From NCBI GenBank assembly GCA_021819035.1, contig JAKASL010000001.1:930001-994000 (forward strand): a stretch of 64,000 nt of DNA, in the 5' to 3' direction. The stretch's first letter is position 1. Each line of letters starts with the position of its first letter. The position numbers were made by a program, and so were the translations under genes. The notes under the pieces were generated by a model. It saw only the letters and a program-made list of their open reading frames with translations. It searched no databases and had not been told where the DNA came from. The DNA is from an archaeon (GTDB lineage Archaea; Thermoproteota; Nitrososphaeria; Nitrososphaerales; Gagatemarchaeaceae). Below, one piece after another: positions 8,261 through 17,552 of this stretch.

Positions 8261-8709
8261 AAAGTTCCATGCGTAGCACATCCTTAAATGTTTTACATAA
8301 GACTGCGCTTTACATCGACGCGCGCACAAATCATGCCATGAAAGGGAGGCCTTCGTGCTCGATGCCATGCGTGAGATGGGAGGGGCCGCTGGACATCGGG
8401 GGGTCAAAGCCCACCGGCGGGTGGGACGTCCTGCAACCAGATGCTGCGCCGGAGCTCGTCAGTCTTCTGGCGTCTCTGGACGCGGGGTCCCGAGGGTCTG
8501 GATCCTGGCTGAAGCGTTGGCCACACTCAGAACGTCCGCTTCGTCGGGCCTTGGTTGTGGGCGCAGAGAGCACAACGACCCGTCAGGAGCGATAAAAGCA
8601 CGAGATGCGGCGCCCAGAACACATCGTCACTCTGGTCGTTACGAAGAGACTGAATCCAGAGTCCGAGTCCATAACCAATAATTAAAGAGAAGCCCGCCAT
8701 GAGAGCAGT
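8261..8709. other. Intergenic region with two divergent promoters
   Basis: No convincing gene is present in about 450 bases. The left edge carries the minus-strand box for the antitoxin. The right edge has ATTAAAG at 8681-8687, about 27 bases before the TTG start of the first pilin. The GC-rich middle contains open frames on both strands, but they have no recognisable motifs and look like composition artefacts. Confidence 0.5.
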
Positions 8710-9309
8710 TTGAGGGTATCCAACCGCGGGAGGCGTGCCATCTCAGAGCTCGTGGCGAGCGTCCTGCTCATCGCCATAACCCTCATCACAGGCTTCGCTG
8801 TCTGGGGGTACGTCGACGGGCAGGCGGGGACGACAGAGCGGGCCTACGGGCAGAGCGTCGGCGCGACGGCGAACTACCTCCAGGAGAAGTTCGTCGTGGT
8901 GAGCATGGACCTGAGCACAGGCACGGCCGCCACGGTCTGGCTCTACAACAACGGCAACGTCGGCCTCCGGCTCGTCCAGGTCAGGCTCTACGACTCGGCG
9001 GACAAGATAGACCTTCTCTACAACTACACCGTCAGCGGGTCCACGAAGACAGACTACGTCTACGACCTGCTGAGCACAAGCCCGGCTGAGTGCAAGACGG
9101 CTGCCTCCACCTACGAGACCCCCCTTCTCTCGACCGTGGACGCGGGGCCGGGGACCACCCAGTCCCTCAAGCTGAGCATCCCTCCATCGCAGACCGGATG
9201 CCCGTCGTTCGGGCAGACTTTCTCCTCGAACGTCGTCTACTCGGCGGTGGTCCTTGCCGCCTACGGGAACACGGCTACCTTCTCTGAAAACGACACGCAG
9301 TACGGCTAA
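8710..9309 (+). CDS. Type IV pilin-like protein 1
   Basis: It has 199 residues with an archaeal class III signal peptide: a short basic leader (VSNRGRRAISE) followed directly by a hydrophobic helix, LVASVLLIAITLITGFAVWG. Cleavage by prepilin peptidase is expected near the Ala-Ile-Ser-Glu junction, leaving a helix that packs in the pilus core. The rest is a beta-rich, Thr/Ser/Asn-rich domain with two Cys (near 127 and 159). TTG 8710 is about 27 bases after a TATA box, so the mRNA is probably leaderless. It is the first gene of a pilus operon, 12 bases before the second pilin. Confidence 0.85.
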   Translation: MRVSNRGRRAISELVASVLLIAITLITGFAVWGYVDGQAGTTERAYGQSVGATANYLQEKFVVVSMDLSTGTAATVWLYNNGNVGLRLVQVRLYDSADKIDLLYNYTVSGSTKTDYVYDLLSTSPAECKTAASTYETPLLSTVDAGPGTTQSLKLSIPPSQTGCPSFGQTFSSNVVYSAVVLAAYGNTATFSENDTQYG

Positions 9310-9321
9310 GGTGGGCCTAAG

Positions 9322-10434
9322 ATGAGAATCCCCAGGCTGAAGAGCAGGAGGAAGGGCGTCGCCGGCATCATCGCGGCAGTGCTCATGTTCACTATGCTGT
9401 TCACCGTGGGCGCGGGGTACTTCCTGTATGTGAACCAGGCCAACACGGTGTACACGAAGGCCCTCTTGGCCAGGGCAGGGGGGATCTCGAGCCAGGCAGA
9501 GGAGGCGCTCTCGCTCGCCACCGGGATCACCCCGGGGGGCCACATCAGCGTCTACGCGAACGACACGGGCGGCATCGGGATCAACATCACTTCGCTCTAC
9601 GTCCTGGGTCCGTCCGGCGCCACCCTGGTGTGCATGGGCGTCGGGCTGCCGAGCGGCTGCGCCAACGGCGCCCCCTTCCCCGTCTGGGTGAACGTGGGCG
9701 GGGGGAGCGGGCTCATCGACACGGGCTACGCGCCGGTATCGGGCGACGTGTACACGATAAAGGTCGTGACGCAGAGGGGGTCTGTGTTCTCTGCGACGTA
9801 CCCGACAGCAGCCACGTCCTTGGCCGCGAGGGCGCTGTCGAGCGGGGCAATCGGAGACTTGTATCTCGAATTCGGCTCGTATTATTACTACGACCTGACT
9901 CAATCTGGCTGCGACTCTTCCTCCGGCTGGTGCATGAGTAACGCCGTCGGAACCTCGGCCTTCGCCATCCCGTCATCGATCGCGACCGCGTCTCCGATTG
10001 CTTTTTCGGTGGTGGTGACAGACCTCAACCCCAATCAGCTGAACATAACGCTCGACCAATTCTCTGTACTCGAGCAGCTCATGATTCACGGTGTTACGCT
10101 CCAACCTACCACCTGGTATATTAGTTCGAACACGTCTACTGGGATCGACGCATACTACAAACCAGTGGTGTTGGTGTACGACCAGCCGACCTTCTTGCTC
10201 TTTGCCGCTACTGCCAATCCTGTATGCATCGAGGGCCAGTCGTCTCCAACCTGCTCGACGTTCACGGCGAGCGCCCTCACTTGCCAAGCTGGCAACAAGG
10301 GCGCCTGTCCGGGAGTGACCGCCCCGGTCTTCTTGGTCTCACACGGCTGTCTCGGCATGGAGCTTTCCAAGTGCACATACGCTACCGCCAACTACGGCCA
10401 GAACTCCCCGTACGTCACAACCCTCTACACATAG
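9322..10434 (+). CDS. Type IV pilin-like protein 2 (large)
   Basis: It has 370 residues, with a basic leader (RIPRLKSRRKGVAG) then the hydrophobic helix IIAAVLMFTMLFTVGAGYFL, again a class III signal layout. The exported part is rich in Gly, Thr, Ser and Tyr and has several Cys pairs (GCDSSSGWC, VCIEGQSSPTC, near 190-330), suggesting disulfides outside the cell. It is much longer than a typical major pilin, so it may be a minor or tip pilin. It sits between pilin 1 and the secretion ATPase, with only a few bases on each side. Confidence 0.8.
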   Translation: MRIPRLKSRRKGVAGIIAAVLMFTMLFTVGAGYFLYVNQANTVYTKALLARAGGISSQAEEALSLATGITPGGHISVYANDTGGIGINITSLYVLGPSGATLVCMGVGLPSGCANGAPFPVWVNVGGGSGLIDTGYAPVSGDVYTIKVVTQRGSVFSATYPTAATSLAARALSSGAIGDLYLEFGSYYYYDLTQSGCDSSSGWCMSNAVGTSAFAIPSSIATASPIAFSVVVTDLNPNQLNITLDQFSVLEQLMIHGVTLQPTTWYISSNTSTGIDAYYKPVVLVYDQPTFLLFAATANPVCIEGQSSPTCSTFTASALTCQAGNKGACPGVTAPVFLVSHGCLGMELSKCTYATANYGQNSPYVTTLYT

Positions 10435-10443
10435 TGATTGACC

Positions 10444-12066
10444 ATGAAACTAGGCTTTGGCGGCGGAAAGAAGCAGGGGCTTGTGGAGAAGGCCCAGCAG
10501 AAGCGCAGCTTCGTCGTCCGCTTCCCATTCACCGGCACCCCCGTCCCCGCCGGGGGGAGGCTCCTCGACCGGTACCCCCTGATCAACCCCTACGCCTACG
10601 CCGCGGTCGTCGAGGACGAGAGCGGTGGGAGGAGGTACTACCTCGACGAGGTCCCGCTCACCCATGGCGAAGCGAACGTCTACAGCTACATCCTCGACAA
10701 GCTAGAGACCGAGCTCACCATCCCGCGCACCGATGTCGACCCCAAGAAGTACTTCGCCGACCAGGCCAAGCGCATCGTCGCGAAGTACGGGATCAACGTC
10801 GCCCCCATCCCCTGGGCCAAGATCCTCTACTTCGCCGAGAGAGACCTCGTCGGCTTCGGCGTCCTCGACGCGATGCTGAAGGACCCCAACATCGAGGACA
10901 TCTCGGTGGACGGCGTCGGAAAGCCCATCTTCGTCTACCACCGGCGTTTCGAGAGTCTTGGGACGAACCTGGTGTTCGCCAAGGACGCGGACCTCGACAG
11001 CCTGATCACGCGGCTCGCCCACATGTCGGGGAAGCACATCTCCACCGCCTTCCCCATACTCCAGGGGACGCTCCCGGGACGCCACAGGCTTATGGCGACC
11101 TTCAGGCGTGAGATCTCCCCGTATGGGAGCACGTTGACCATACGCAAGTTCAGAACGGACCCTCTCACCGTCATAGACCTGCTCAACTCGCGCGTCATCG
11201 ACCAGAAGATGGCCGCCTACTTCTGGCTCCTGATGGAGAACAAGGCGACCTCGTTGATCGTTGGCTCGACAGGCTCCGGTAAGACGACACTGCTCAACGC
11301 CCTCCTCACCATGACCAGGACCAACTCCAAGATCGTCACGATAGAAGAGGTGCAGGAGGTCAACATACCCCACTTCAACTGGACCGCCCTCCTCGCCAGG
11401 GAGAACTACGGGGCCACCGGGGACATCTCCAGCCAGGTCAACCTCTTCGACCTGGTGAAGGCGGCCATGAGGATGAGGCCGGACATCATCGTGGTGGGAG
11501 AGGTGAGAGGGGAGGAGGCGTACGTCCTCTTCCAGGCGATTTCGACCGGTCACGGGGGGATGTGCAGTCTGCACGCCGACGACGTGGAGTCCGCCGTCCA
11601 GAGGCTGACATCCAAGCCCATGGACGTCCCTCCAGCGTTCATCCCGTTCCTCGACCTCACCTTCACCGTCCGGAGGATATCCATCCCCAACCCCGGCGGC
11701 GGCTTCCGCGCCGTGAGGCGGATAGTCTCGGTCGACGAGGTCGTCAAGGCGGGCGAGTACTTCAACGCCTTCAGGTGGAGCCCTGCCACCGACGCCTTCA
11801 AGCCGTCCGAGCTCAGGGGGAGCCCCAAGCTCAACAGGCTCGCGAAGGACCTAGGCATGACACTCGCGGACGTCACGGAAGAGCTCAACAGACGGTCCAT
11901 CGTCCTCAGGTGGCTCCAGGAGCGGGGTGTCCGCAACTTCCGCGAGGTCTCGGCGGTCCTCGAAGACTACTCCGCGAGGCCCGCGCTGGTGTTCCAGAAG
12001 GCGACCAAGGAACTCGGGATCGCGGGGACCCCTGAGGCTGTCGCTGCGGAAGGCTTCAAGCTTTGA
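10444..12066 (+). CDS. Type II/IV secretion-system ATPase (FlaI/PilB/TadA-like)
   Basis: The hexameric cytoplasmic motor powers pilus assembly. It has 540 residues: an N-terminal domain (about 1-250) with NIEDISVDGVGKPIFVYHR, a typical GspE/TadA segment, then Walker A GSTGSGKTT near 274-282, the Asp box EEVQEVNIPH, the Walker B-like region RPDIIVVGEVRGEEA near 345 and a His box, ISTGHGGMCSLHADD. ATG 10444 is preferred; a TTG two codons earlier is possible. Its stop TGA overlaps the TTG start of the membrane partner, which indicates coupling. Confidence 0.95.
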   Translation: MKLGFGGGKKQGLVEKAQQKRSFVVRFPFTGTPVPAGGRLLDRYPLINPYAYAAVVEDESGGRRYYLDEVPLTHGEANVYSYILDKLETELTIPRTDVDPKKYFADQAKRIVAKYGINVAPIPWAKILYFAERDLVGFGVLDAMLKDPNIEDISVDGVGKPIFVYHRRFESLGTNLVFAKDADLDSLITRLAHMSGKHISTAFPILQGTLPGRHRLMATFRREISPYGSTLTIRKFRTDPLTVIDLLNSRVIDQKMAAYFWLLMENKATSLIVGSTGSGKTTLLNALLTMTRTNSKIVTIEEVQEVNIPHFNWTALLARENYGATGDISSQVNLFDLVKAAMRMRPDIIVVGEVRGEEAYVLFQAISTGHGGMCSLHADDVESAVQRLTSKPMDVPPAFIPFLDLTFTVRRISIPNPGGGFRAVRRIVSVDEVVKAGEYFNAFRWSPATDAFKPSELRGSPKLNRLAKDLGMTLADVTEELNRRSIVLRWLQERGVRNFREVSAVLEDYSARPALVFQKATKELGIAGTPEAVAAEGFKL

Positions 12067-13793
12067 AGCGCACTGGTCCGTCCGCCGCAGAGCCGAAGCC
12101 GAACCTGGGCCCGCTGGACGTCGTCTCGGGGTTTTCGTACAGGGTGTTCGGGCGGTACTCGAACGGCATAGCGGAGAACAGCCCCTGGCTCAGGGACGAG
12201 ATACTGAGCTCGAACATGCGCATAACCCCTGAGGGGCTGATCTCCCTCGCCTTCTTCGGGAGCGTCCTCTCGGCCCTGATCTTCGCCGCGGAGCTCGGCG
12301 TCGCCCTGGCGATCGCCAACCCCTTCCTGCTGCTGATATCCGGCGCCTTCGCCGCCACGCCCCCGTTGGTCTTCCTCCTCATCATGAGGTCGCCCAGGAT
12401 AAGCCAGGGCTCAAGGTCGGCGGCCCTCGAGAACGAGCTCCCGTTCGTGGTCGGCTTCATAGTCGTCCTCGCAGGGGGCGGGATCTCACCCATCGCCTCC
12501 CTGCGGCGGATCGCCAAGATGGCGGGCATATTCCCCAACGCGGCCAAGGAGGCGAATAGGATCCTCCTGGACATCGACGTGTTCGGCCTCGACCCCGTCT
12601 CCGCCCTCGAGAAGGCGGCAGAGACCAACCCGAACAAGCCTTTCGCCGAGCTCCTCTACGGGTACACCACCATAATCAAGACGGGGGGGGACATGAACTC
12701 CTTCCTCAACAACAAGCTCAAGGAGATCTATGAAACGAGGTCCATCAAGGTCAAGAAGGCGTCCGAGACGATTGGGACCCTCGCCGAGGGGTACGTGACA
12801 ATCACCTCCGTCCTGGGGATAAGCCTCTTCGTCCTGTTCCAGTCTCAGGCGCTGATCAGCCACAGCTCGTCCGGGCTCCAGGGCATCGAGGTGTTCGGGC
12901 TCGTGGGGGTCCCCGCGTTCTCCATGCTCTTCATGTACATGCTGAACGCGGTGCAGGCGAGGTACCCGTACGTAGACTACAGGGCGTACAAGGCCTTCGG
13001 GCTCTCAGTCCCCGTCGGCGTCGTGCTCTTCGCCCTCCCCCTCCCTCTGAACCTGTTCTTCCACACCTCGGCCGCCCTGCTCGGCGCGACCGTCGCCCCG
13101 ATGGTGGTGGCCATCCGTGCCGCCAGGGAGAAGAACGCGCTCGAGAAGGCCCTCCCAGACTTCATCCGCGACATCTCCGAGGGGAGGAAGATAGGGCTCT
13201 CCCCCGAGCAGACGATCCAGGCGCTCGCGGACAAGCACTACGGCCTCCTCTCCAAGCACGTCAAGAAGATGAGCTCCCAGGTCTCGTGGGGTGTCTCGAC
13301 GGTCCAGGTCATCAGGACCTTCGCCGAGGGGGTGAAGAGCTGGGTGACCAGAGAAGCAGGGATGCTCCTCACCGAGGTGATAGACGTCGGGGGCGGGACG
13401 GTCAGGAGCTTCTCCGACCTGGCCGACTTCACCCGCAAGATAAACGACCTCGAGGGGGAGAAGCGCTCCGCGCTCAAGCCCTACCTGTTCATCAACTACT
13501 TCGCTGCGATAATGGTGATAGTCACCACGTTCATCATGGCATACTTCATCACCACCCCCATCAACCTGGGCCCGACGGGGGGGCTCGCCTCCGCGCCCCC
13601 GACGGTCGACAAGGGGTCCATCGACATCCTCCTCACTGTGGCCGTGTTCGAGAGCTGGTTCATCGGGATGGTGGGGGGGAAGATGGGGGAGGGGAGCGTG
13701 TCAGACGGGTTCAAGCACGCGTTCGCCCTGGTCGTCATAGCCATGGTCTCCGTGTTCATCGCCCAGGGGTTCTTGCACCTCAGCCTGCTTTAG
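12063..13793 (+). CDS. Pilus assembly platform protein, double GspF/TadC (FlaJ-like)
   Basis: This integral membrane platform works with the preceding ATPase. It has 576 residues and at least eight hydrophobic segments, including LISLAFFGSVLSALIFAAEL, FLLLISGAFAATPPLVFLL, a pair near 260-300, a group near 325-360 and a final pair near 475-500 and 520-575. Two cytoplasmic GspF-type domains are visible, around FGLDPVSALEKAAETNPNKP and around the EGRKIGLSPEQTIQALAD stretch. The TTG start overlaps the ATPase stop (TTGA). Double-GspF proteins are common in archaeal adhesion-pilus loci. Confidence 0.9.
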   Translation: MKRTGPSAAEPKPNLGPLDVVSGFSYRVFGRYSNGIAENSPWLRDEILSSNMRITPEGLISLAFFGSVLSALIFAAELGVALAIANPFLLLISGAFAATPPLVFLLIMRSPRISQGSRSAALENELPFVVGFIVVLAGGGISPIASLRRIAKMAGIFPNAAKEANRILLDIDVFGLDPVSALEKAAETNPNKPFAELLYGYTTIIKTGGDMNSFLNNKLKEIYETRSIKVKKASETIGTLAEGYVTITSVLGISLFVLFQSQALISHSSSGLQGIEVFGLVGVPAFSMLFMYMLNAVQARYPYVDYRAYKAFGLSVPVGVVLFALPLPLNLFFHTSAALLGATVAPMVVAIRAAREKNALEKALPDFIRDISEGRKIGLSPEQTIQALADKHYGLLSKHVKKMSSQVSWGVSTVQVIRTFAEGVKSWVTREAGMLLTEVIDVGGGTVRSFSDLADFTRKINDLEGEKRSALKPYLFINYFAAIMVIVTTFIMAYFITTPINLGPTGGLASAPPTVDKGSIDILLTVAVFESWFIGMVGGKMGEGSVSDGFKHAFALVVIAMVSVFIAQGFLHLSLL

Positions 13794-13844
13794 GGGGAGG
13801 ATAGACTCGGAATTCTTACCCTGGTTCCTTGTAGCTGAAATATC

Positions 13845-15737
13845 TTGAAGCGCCCCATCAGGCTCAGGATGCCGAGCAGGCTGAGCAGGACGGTCGTCGC
13901 CATACTCGTAGCGCTCTTCCTGCTGAGCCTGGCCGCCAGGGGGTACGCGGCTGCCCCGGCGGGGTCGCCCAGGTACCTGTCGCTCTCCACCCTCCCCCCA
14001 GACCTCCCGACCAGCTCCAACGGGACGTCGTCATATCCGGCCCTCGTGGTTTCTGTGAAGGACGCCCAGGGGGACCCTGTCGTCCTCCCCAACGACACGG
14101 AGGTCTACCTCTCCTCGTCTTCGCCTATCATAGGGGTCCAGCCCACCGTGACGATCATGGCGGGCGAGCAGTACGCGGTGGCCGAGGTCGCCACCACCGA
14201 GACCCCCGGGAACGCCACCATCACTGCCGTGGCCCCCGGCTTCCAGGCGGCGTCGACTTCGTTCACGACAAGCCTTCCGAGGGGCTTCCCCACCCAGCTG
14301 GAGGCGTTCCCCCTCCCCGGCGAGCTCCTCGCCGGCACGCCTACCACGGCCAACGTCACAGTGGAGGTCCTCGACGCGGCCGGCCTCCCGGCGAGGACCA
14401 TCCAGAGCACACCTGTGCAGCTGACGTCGTCGAACACCGCGGTACTTGTCGCCACGGGGACCACGATCCCGGCGAACCAGACCCTGGGCTTCGGGAGCGT
14501 CAGCGTCAACGGGGGGGAGGGAGGGGTGGCCTACGTCACCGCGTCCGCCTCCGGGTTCGTCAGCTCCACGGCCACCGTGACAGTCGCCAGCGTCCTCGGC
14601 AACCCGAACACGCTCCAGGTCGCCGTCCCCCCCGACCTCCCGGCCGACGGGAAGACGTACGACGTCCTGACCGTCTCCCTGACATCAAACGCGACCCGCC
14701 CCGCTGTCTCGCAGACAGGGACTTCTGTCCTCCTCACCTCCTCGGCCCCCAACCTCGTCTCAGTCGACGTCTCGGGGCCCGTCCTCATCCCGGCAGGCCA
14801 GACCTTCGTCGCGGTCCCCATCACCACGTCCGCGTCCGCCGGGTCTGCGTACATCACCGCCTCCTCCCCCAACTTCGTCTCGTCCACGGTCGAGGTGACC
14901 ACGGTGAGCATCCCGCCGACCAAGCTCGGGGTCTACCTCTCCGACAGCCGCGCGCTCTTCTCCCCCACGGCAGACAAACTCGACCTCGTCGTCCAGCTGC
15001 AGGACGCCAGGGGGGTCCCTGCGGATGCGAGGGCCGCGGAGAGCGTGATAGTCTCGTTCTCCAACGCCACCCTCTCCAAGGCGCTCGTCACCCTGACCGT
15101 CCCCAAGGGGTCTGACCTGGCATACACCGCCGTCCCCCTCAACGGGGCCACCTCGGGGACGTTCACGGCCATCTCCAACGGGCTCTTCTCTGCCTCGGCC
15201 GCCTTCTCCTCGACCCTCCTCGGGGTCACTGACAGCATCGGCCCCGACCACCAGACGATATACCCGAACGAGACCGACCCGGTCTACTACTCGCTGCAGT
15301 ACCAGGGGCTCCCTCTCCTGGGCGCCTCCCTGACCTGGTCGGCCAAGGGGGGGACAGTCTCCCCGGAGACGTCAACGACGGGCTCCACAGGCGCGGCGTC
15401 TGCTACTTTCACCCCCACCGGGATAGGGATAGCCTCTGTCACGGTGACGGCCAAGGACCCGGTGGTGGGCTCGGTGAACTCGACCACCCAGATATTCGTC
15501 ATCGCCCTTCCGCCCGTGAAGGCGCCCCCCTCAGTCCTCGCCCGTATATTCGGCAACAAGCTCTACCTGGGGGCCGTCGTAGGGGGGGCGGCGGCGGCCG
15601 TGCTGGTCGCAGTCATCCTCCTGCGCAGGCGCGGAGGCGAGACAGTAGAGGACGAAGGCTCTCTGGACATGGGGCCGGCGCTGGGTGAGGGGACCGCCTA
15701 CGACCCCCGGGGCGGGCTGCCTACTTCCCGATGGTGA
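13845..15737 (+). CDS. Large secreted Ig-like surface protein with C-terminal membrane anchor
   Basis: It has 630 residues. A Sec-type signal (basic RLRMPSRLSRT, then VVAILVALFLLSLAARGYA) is followed by repeated beta-sandwich-like units of about 90-110 residues, each with elements such as ITASSPNFVSSTVEVTT or VTASASGFVSSTATVTV. This is the pattern of invasin/BIg-type repeats. A transmembrane helix near 573-593 is followed by an Arg-rich stop-transfer RRR and an acidic cytoplasmic tail. It may start at TTG 13845 or ATG 13869; a GAAATATC box near 13836 slightly favours the latter. It could be an adhesin or pilus-associated scaffold. Its 3' end overlaps the convergent ATPase gene by 17 bases. 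Confidence 0.75.
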   Translation: MKRPIRLRMPSRLSRTVVAILVALFLLSLAARGYAAAPAGSPRYLSLSTLPPDLPTSSNGTSSYPALVVSVKDAQGDPVVLPNDTEVYLSSSSPIIGVQPTVTIMAGEQYAVAEVATTETPGNATITAVAPGFQAASTSFTTSLPRGFPTQLEAFPLPGELLAGTPTTANVTVEVLDAAGLPARTIQSTPVQLTSSNTAVLVATGTTIPANQTLGFGSVSVNGGEGGVAYVTASASGFVSSTATVTVASVLGNPNTLQVAVPPDLPADGKTYDVLTVSLTSNATRPAVSQTGTSVLLTSSAPNLVSVDVSGPVLIPAGQTFVAVPITTSASAGSAYITASSPNFVSSTVEVTTVSIPPTKLGVYLSDSRALFSPTADKLDLVVQLQDARGVPADARAAESVIVSFSNATLSKALVTLTVPKGSDLAYTAVPLNGATSGTFTAISNGLFSASAAFSSTLLGVTDSIGPDHQTIYPNETDPVYYSLQYQGLPLLGASLTWSAKGGTVSPETSTTGSTGAASATFTPTGIGIASVTVTAKDPVVGSVNSTTQIFVIALPPVKAPPSVLARIFGNKLYLGAVVGGAAAAVLVAVILLRRRGGETVEDEGSLDMGPALGEGTAYDPRGGLPTSRW

Positions 15738-16389
15738 ACTGGATCCACTTCTGGACCAGCGGGGTGGCCTGCATCCTGCTCGCCATCATGAACCTCCCCT
15801 GGTCGGACACCCTCATCCTGACCGTCCCGTCAGTGGAGTACTCCACCGCCGCCACCGTCCTCGGCGCGTGGACCCCCTCCTCGAGCATCAGCAGTCCCGT
15901 CACCCCGTTCTCCCTCAGCTTCTGCCGCAGATGGTCTAGGAACTTCAGGGACTTGTCCACCCCGACGTACTTGACGAAGTCTGTGAAGGAGTCGACCACC
16001 AGGCGCTCGTCCCGGTCAGGGTCGACATTCGAATCGCCGAAGAGCTTGGTCAGGGAGACGGAGACGTCGGTCAGCGAGGCGAGCGAGACGGAGTACTTCG
16101 AGCGCTTCCCCCCCAGCCTCCACGAGTAACAGTCCAGGACGTGGAGCCTCTCGGGGACCCCCTCGGTCCAGCGGAACATCGCCATTGTCTCCGCGATGGC
16201 CTGGTCAGCCTCCGCGGTGGACACCAGGAACGCCTGGTCCCCCATGACCAGCCCGGTGTGGAGGAAGAGCTTCCCGAGTATGCTCTTCCCTGCCCCCGGG
16301 GGGCCGAGGACCAGCACCAGAGAGCCCTTCGGCACCCCGCCGAGTATCACCTGGTCTAGCTCGGGGACCCCGAGACTTAGCCTGTTCAC
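15721..16389 (-). CDS. KaiC/RadA-superfamily ATPase (FlaH-like) A
   Basis: It has 222 residues from GTG 16389, beginning NRLSLGVPELDQVILGGVPKGS, the usual KaiC/FlaH opening, then Walker A LGPPGAGKSILG near 35 and Walker B RLVVDSFTDFVKYVG near 140. The C-terminal part VEYSTDGTVRMRVSD is the family's last strand pair. FlaH-type proteins regulate or stabilise archaellum and pilus motors by binding ATP. Here two such genes flank one promoter beside a pilus operon. The frame remains open upstream but GTG 16389 lies 28 bases from the shared TATA box. Confidence 0.85.
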   Translation of the reverse strand: MNRLSLGVPELDQVILGGVPKGSLVLVLGPPGAGKSILGKLFLHTGLVMGDQAFLVSTAEADQAIAETMAMFRWTEGVPERLHVLDCYSWRLGGKRSKYSVSLASLTDVSVSLTKLFGDSNVDPDRDERLVVDSFTDFVKYVGVDKSLKFLDHLRQKLRENGVTGLLMLEEGVHAPRTVAAVEYSTDGTVRMRVSDQGRFMMASRMQATPLVQKWIQFTIGK

Positions 16390-16413
16390 GGTCCCCGCAG
16401 CCGCCCGCAAACG

Positions 16414-16420
16414 CTTAAAG
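16414..16420. promoter_or_regulatory. Palindromic TATA box shared by two divergent KaiC-like genes
   Basis: CTTAAAG read on either strand gives a TATA-like box (CTTTAAG on the minus strand). Its centre lies 28 bases from the minus-strand GTG at 16389 and 28 bases from the plus-strand TTG at 16445. No other A/T-rich element exists between the genes. A single box recruiting TBP in either orientation would produce two leaderless transcripts. Confidence 0.6.
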
Positions 16421-16444
16421 ACTTTGCAGCACAGATTGGGGACG

Positions 16445-17176
16445 TTGCACACCCATGTGGGGGTGAAGGGGGTGGACGCCCTCCTCGACGGGAAGGGCAT
16501 CCCGAGCGGGCACAACGTCCTGGTGCTGGGCGCCCCCGGGAGCGGGAAGACCACATTCGGCCTCCAGTACCTGGTGGCCGGCGCAAAGGCGGGCGAAAAC
16601 GGCGTTTACGTTTCCCTGGACGAGGACCCCGCGAGGCTCCTGGAGAGCACCGAGCCCCTCGGGCTGGGGGCCAAGGAGGCGGTGGCGGCCAGGAAGATAG
16701 CGGTGGTGGACGCGTCCCCCATCAGGCTCCTCCCCCCGAAGGTGAAGCTCGGCACGACCGAGATCGGCAGGAAGGAGTTCGCCGTCGCCACGCTGATCAA
16801 CTCCGTGACCGACGCCATCAAGAAGGTGGCGGCCAAGAGGGTCGTCATCGACCCCATCTCGACCCTGGTCGTCCACTACTCCGACGACTACGAGAGGAGG
16901 ATAGCCCTCCTCGACCTGATGGCCGCCACGGTCAAGAGCAGGTGCACCACGCTCCTGGTGGCAGAGATGAGCGACCCCTCCCTGGAGCGGAAGTACCAGT
17001 TCGAGGAGTTCATAGTGGACGGGGTCCTGGTCCTCACCAGGGTCCTGAGCGGCCAGACGTTCACACGCGTGTTCAGCGTGGAGAAGATGAGGGGGATAGA
17101 CAACGACAGCCAGCCGCACCCCTACAGGATATCCGAAGGAGGCATCGAGGTCTTCCCGACGGAGCAGCTCTTCTAG
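16445..17176 (+). CDS. KaiC/RadA-superfamily ATPase (FlaH-like) B
   Basis: It has about 243 residues, with VGVKGVDALLDGKGIPSGHN then Walker A LGAPGSGKTTFG near 37, YVSLDEDPARLLE near 65, Walker B RVVIDPISTLVVHYSD near 140 and the C-terminal LTRVLSGQTFTRVFSVEKMRG. The start may be TTG 16445 or TTG 16436; the TATA spacing favours 16445. It is a paralogue of the divergent gene but clearly distinct in sequence. KaiC-like proteins of this size often act as signalling ATPases. The neighbouring pilus genes and wHTH regulator suggest control of surface structures. Confidence 0.85.
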   Translation: MHTHVGVKGVDALLDGKGIPSGHNVLVLGAPGSGKTTFGLQYLVAGAKAGENGVYVSLDEDPARLLESTEPLGLGAKEAVAARKIAVVDASPIRLLPPKVKLGTTEIGRKEFAVATLINSVTDAIKKVAAKRVVIDPISTLVVHYSDDYERRIALLDLMAATVKSRCTTLLVAEMSDPSLERKYQFEEFIVDGVLVLTRVLSGQTFTRVFSVEKMRGIDNDSQPHPYRISEGGIEVFPTEQLF

Positions 17177-17177
17177 G

Positions 17178-17552
17178 TCAGGCGAAGAGCCCTATCTCTT
17201 CCCCGGCCCTTGTCTCCGGGACGAGCGACGCGGTCAGCATCCCGACCAGGTTCCTGTAGGACCCCAGGAACGCCTCGCCCTGCTTCGTGGTGATGTACGC
17301 CACCCTCCCCTCGTCGTCGACCACGGTGTCTATGAGCCTCGTCCCCATCAGCTGCGCGAGGAGGTAGGTGGCGGTGACCGAGTTGACGTTAGCCCTGATG
17401 AGCACCGCGTTCTTGGAGGCGGCGCTGGCGCAGGCGGCCAGCACGTCCGCGACCACGTCCAGCCTCCCCCTGTTCTTTGCAGGGGCCGCGAGCCTGGACT
17501 TCAGCGGGGCGCGGGGCTCTTCCCTGCGTGCAGTCTGGAGGGCCGGTAGCAT
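17178..17552 (-). CDS. Winged-helix DNA-binding protein (HTH_45/ArnR-like)
   Basis: It has 124 residues. The core from about 30 (RLDVVADVLAACASAASKNA, VLIRANVNSVTATYLLAQLM, a wing near VDDEGRVAYITT, then KQGEAFLGSYRNLVGML) matches the archaeal winged-helix family in which a Leu-rich recognition helix is followed by a 'T-x-x-G-x-x-F-L-x-x-Y' end. Such proteins, including ArnR, control archaellum genes in Crenarchaeota. It converges on the KaiC-like gene B, with stops separated by one base. The N-terminal 25 residues are basic and the exact start is uncertain. The 224 bases upstream hold nothing I can assign. Confidence 0.7.
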   Translation of the reverse strand: MLPALQTARREEPRAPLKSRLAAPAKNRGRLDVVADVLAACASAASKNAVLIRANVNSVTATYLLAQLMGTRLIDTVVDDEGRVAYITTKQGEAFLGSYRNLVGMLTASLVPETRAGEEIGLFA

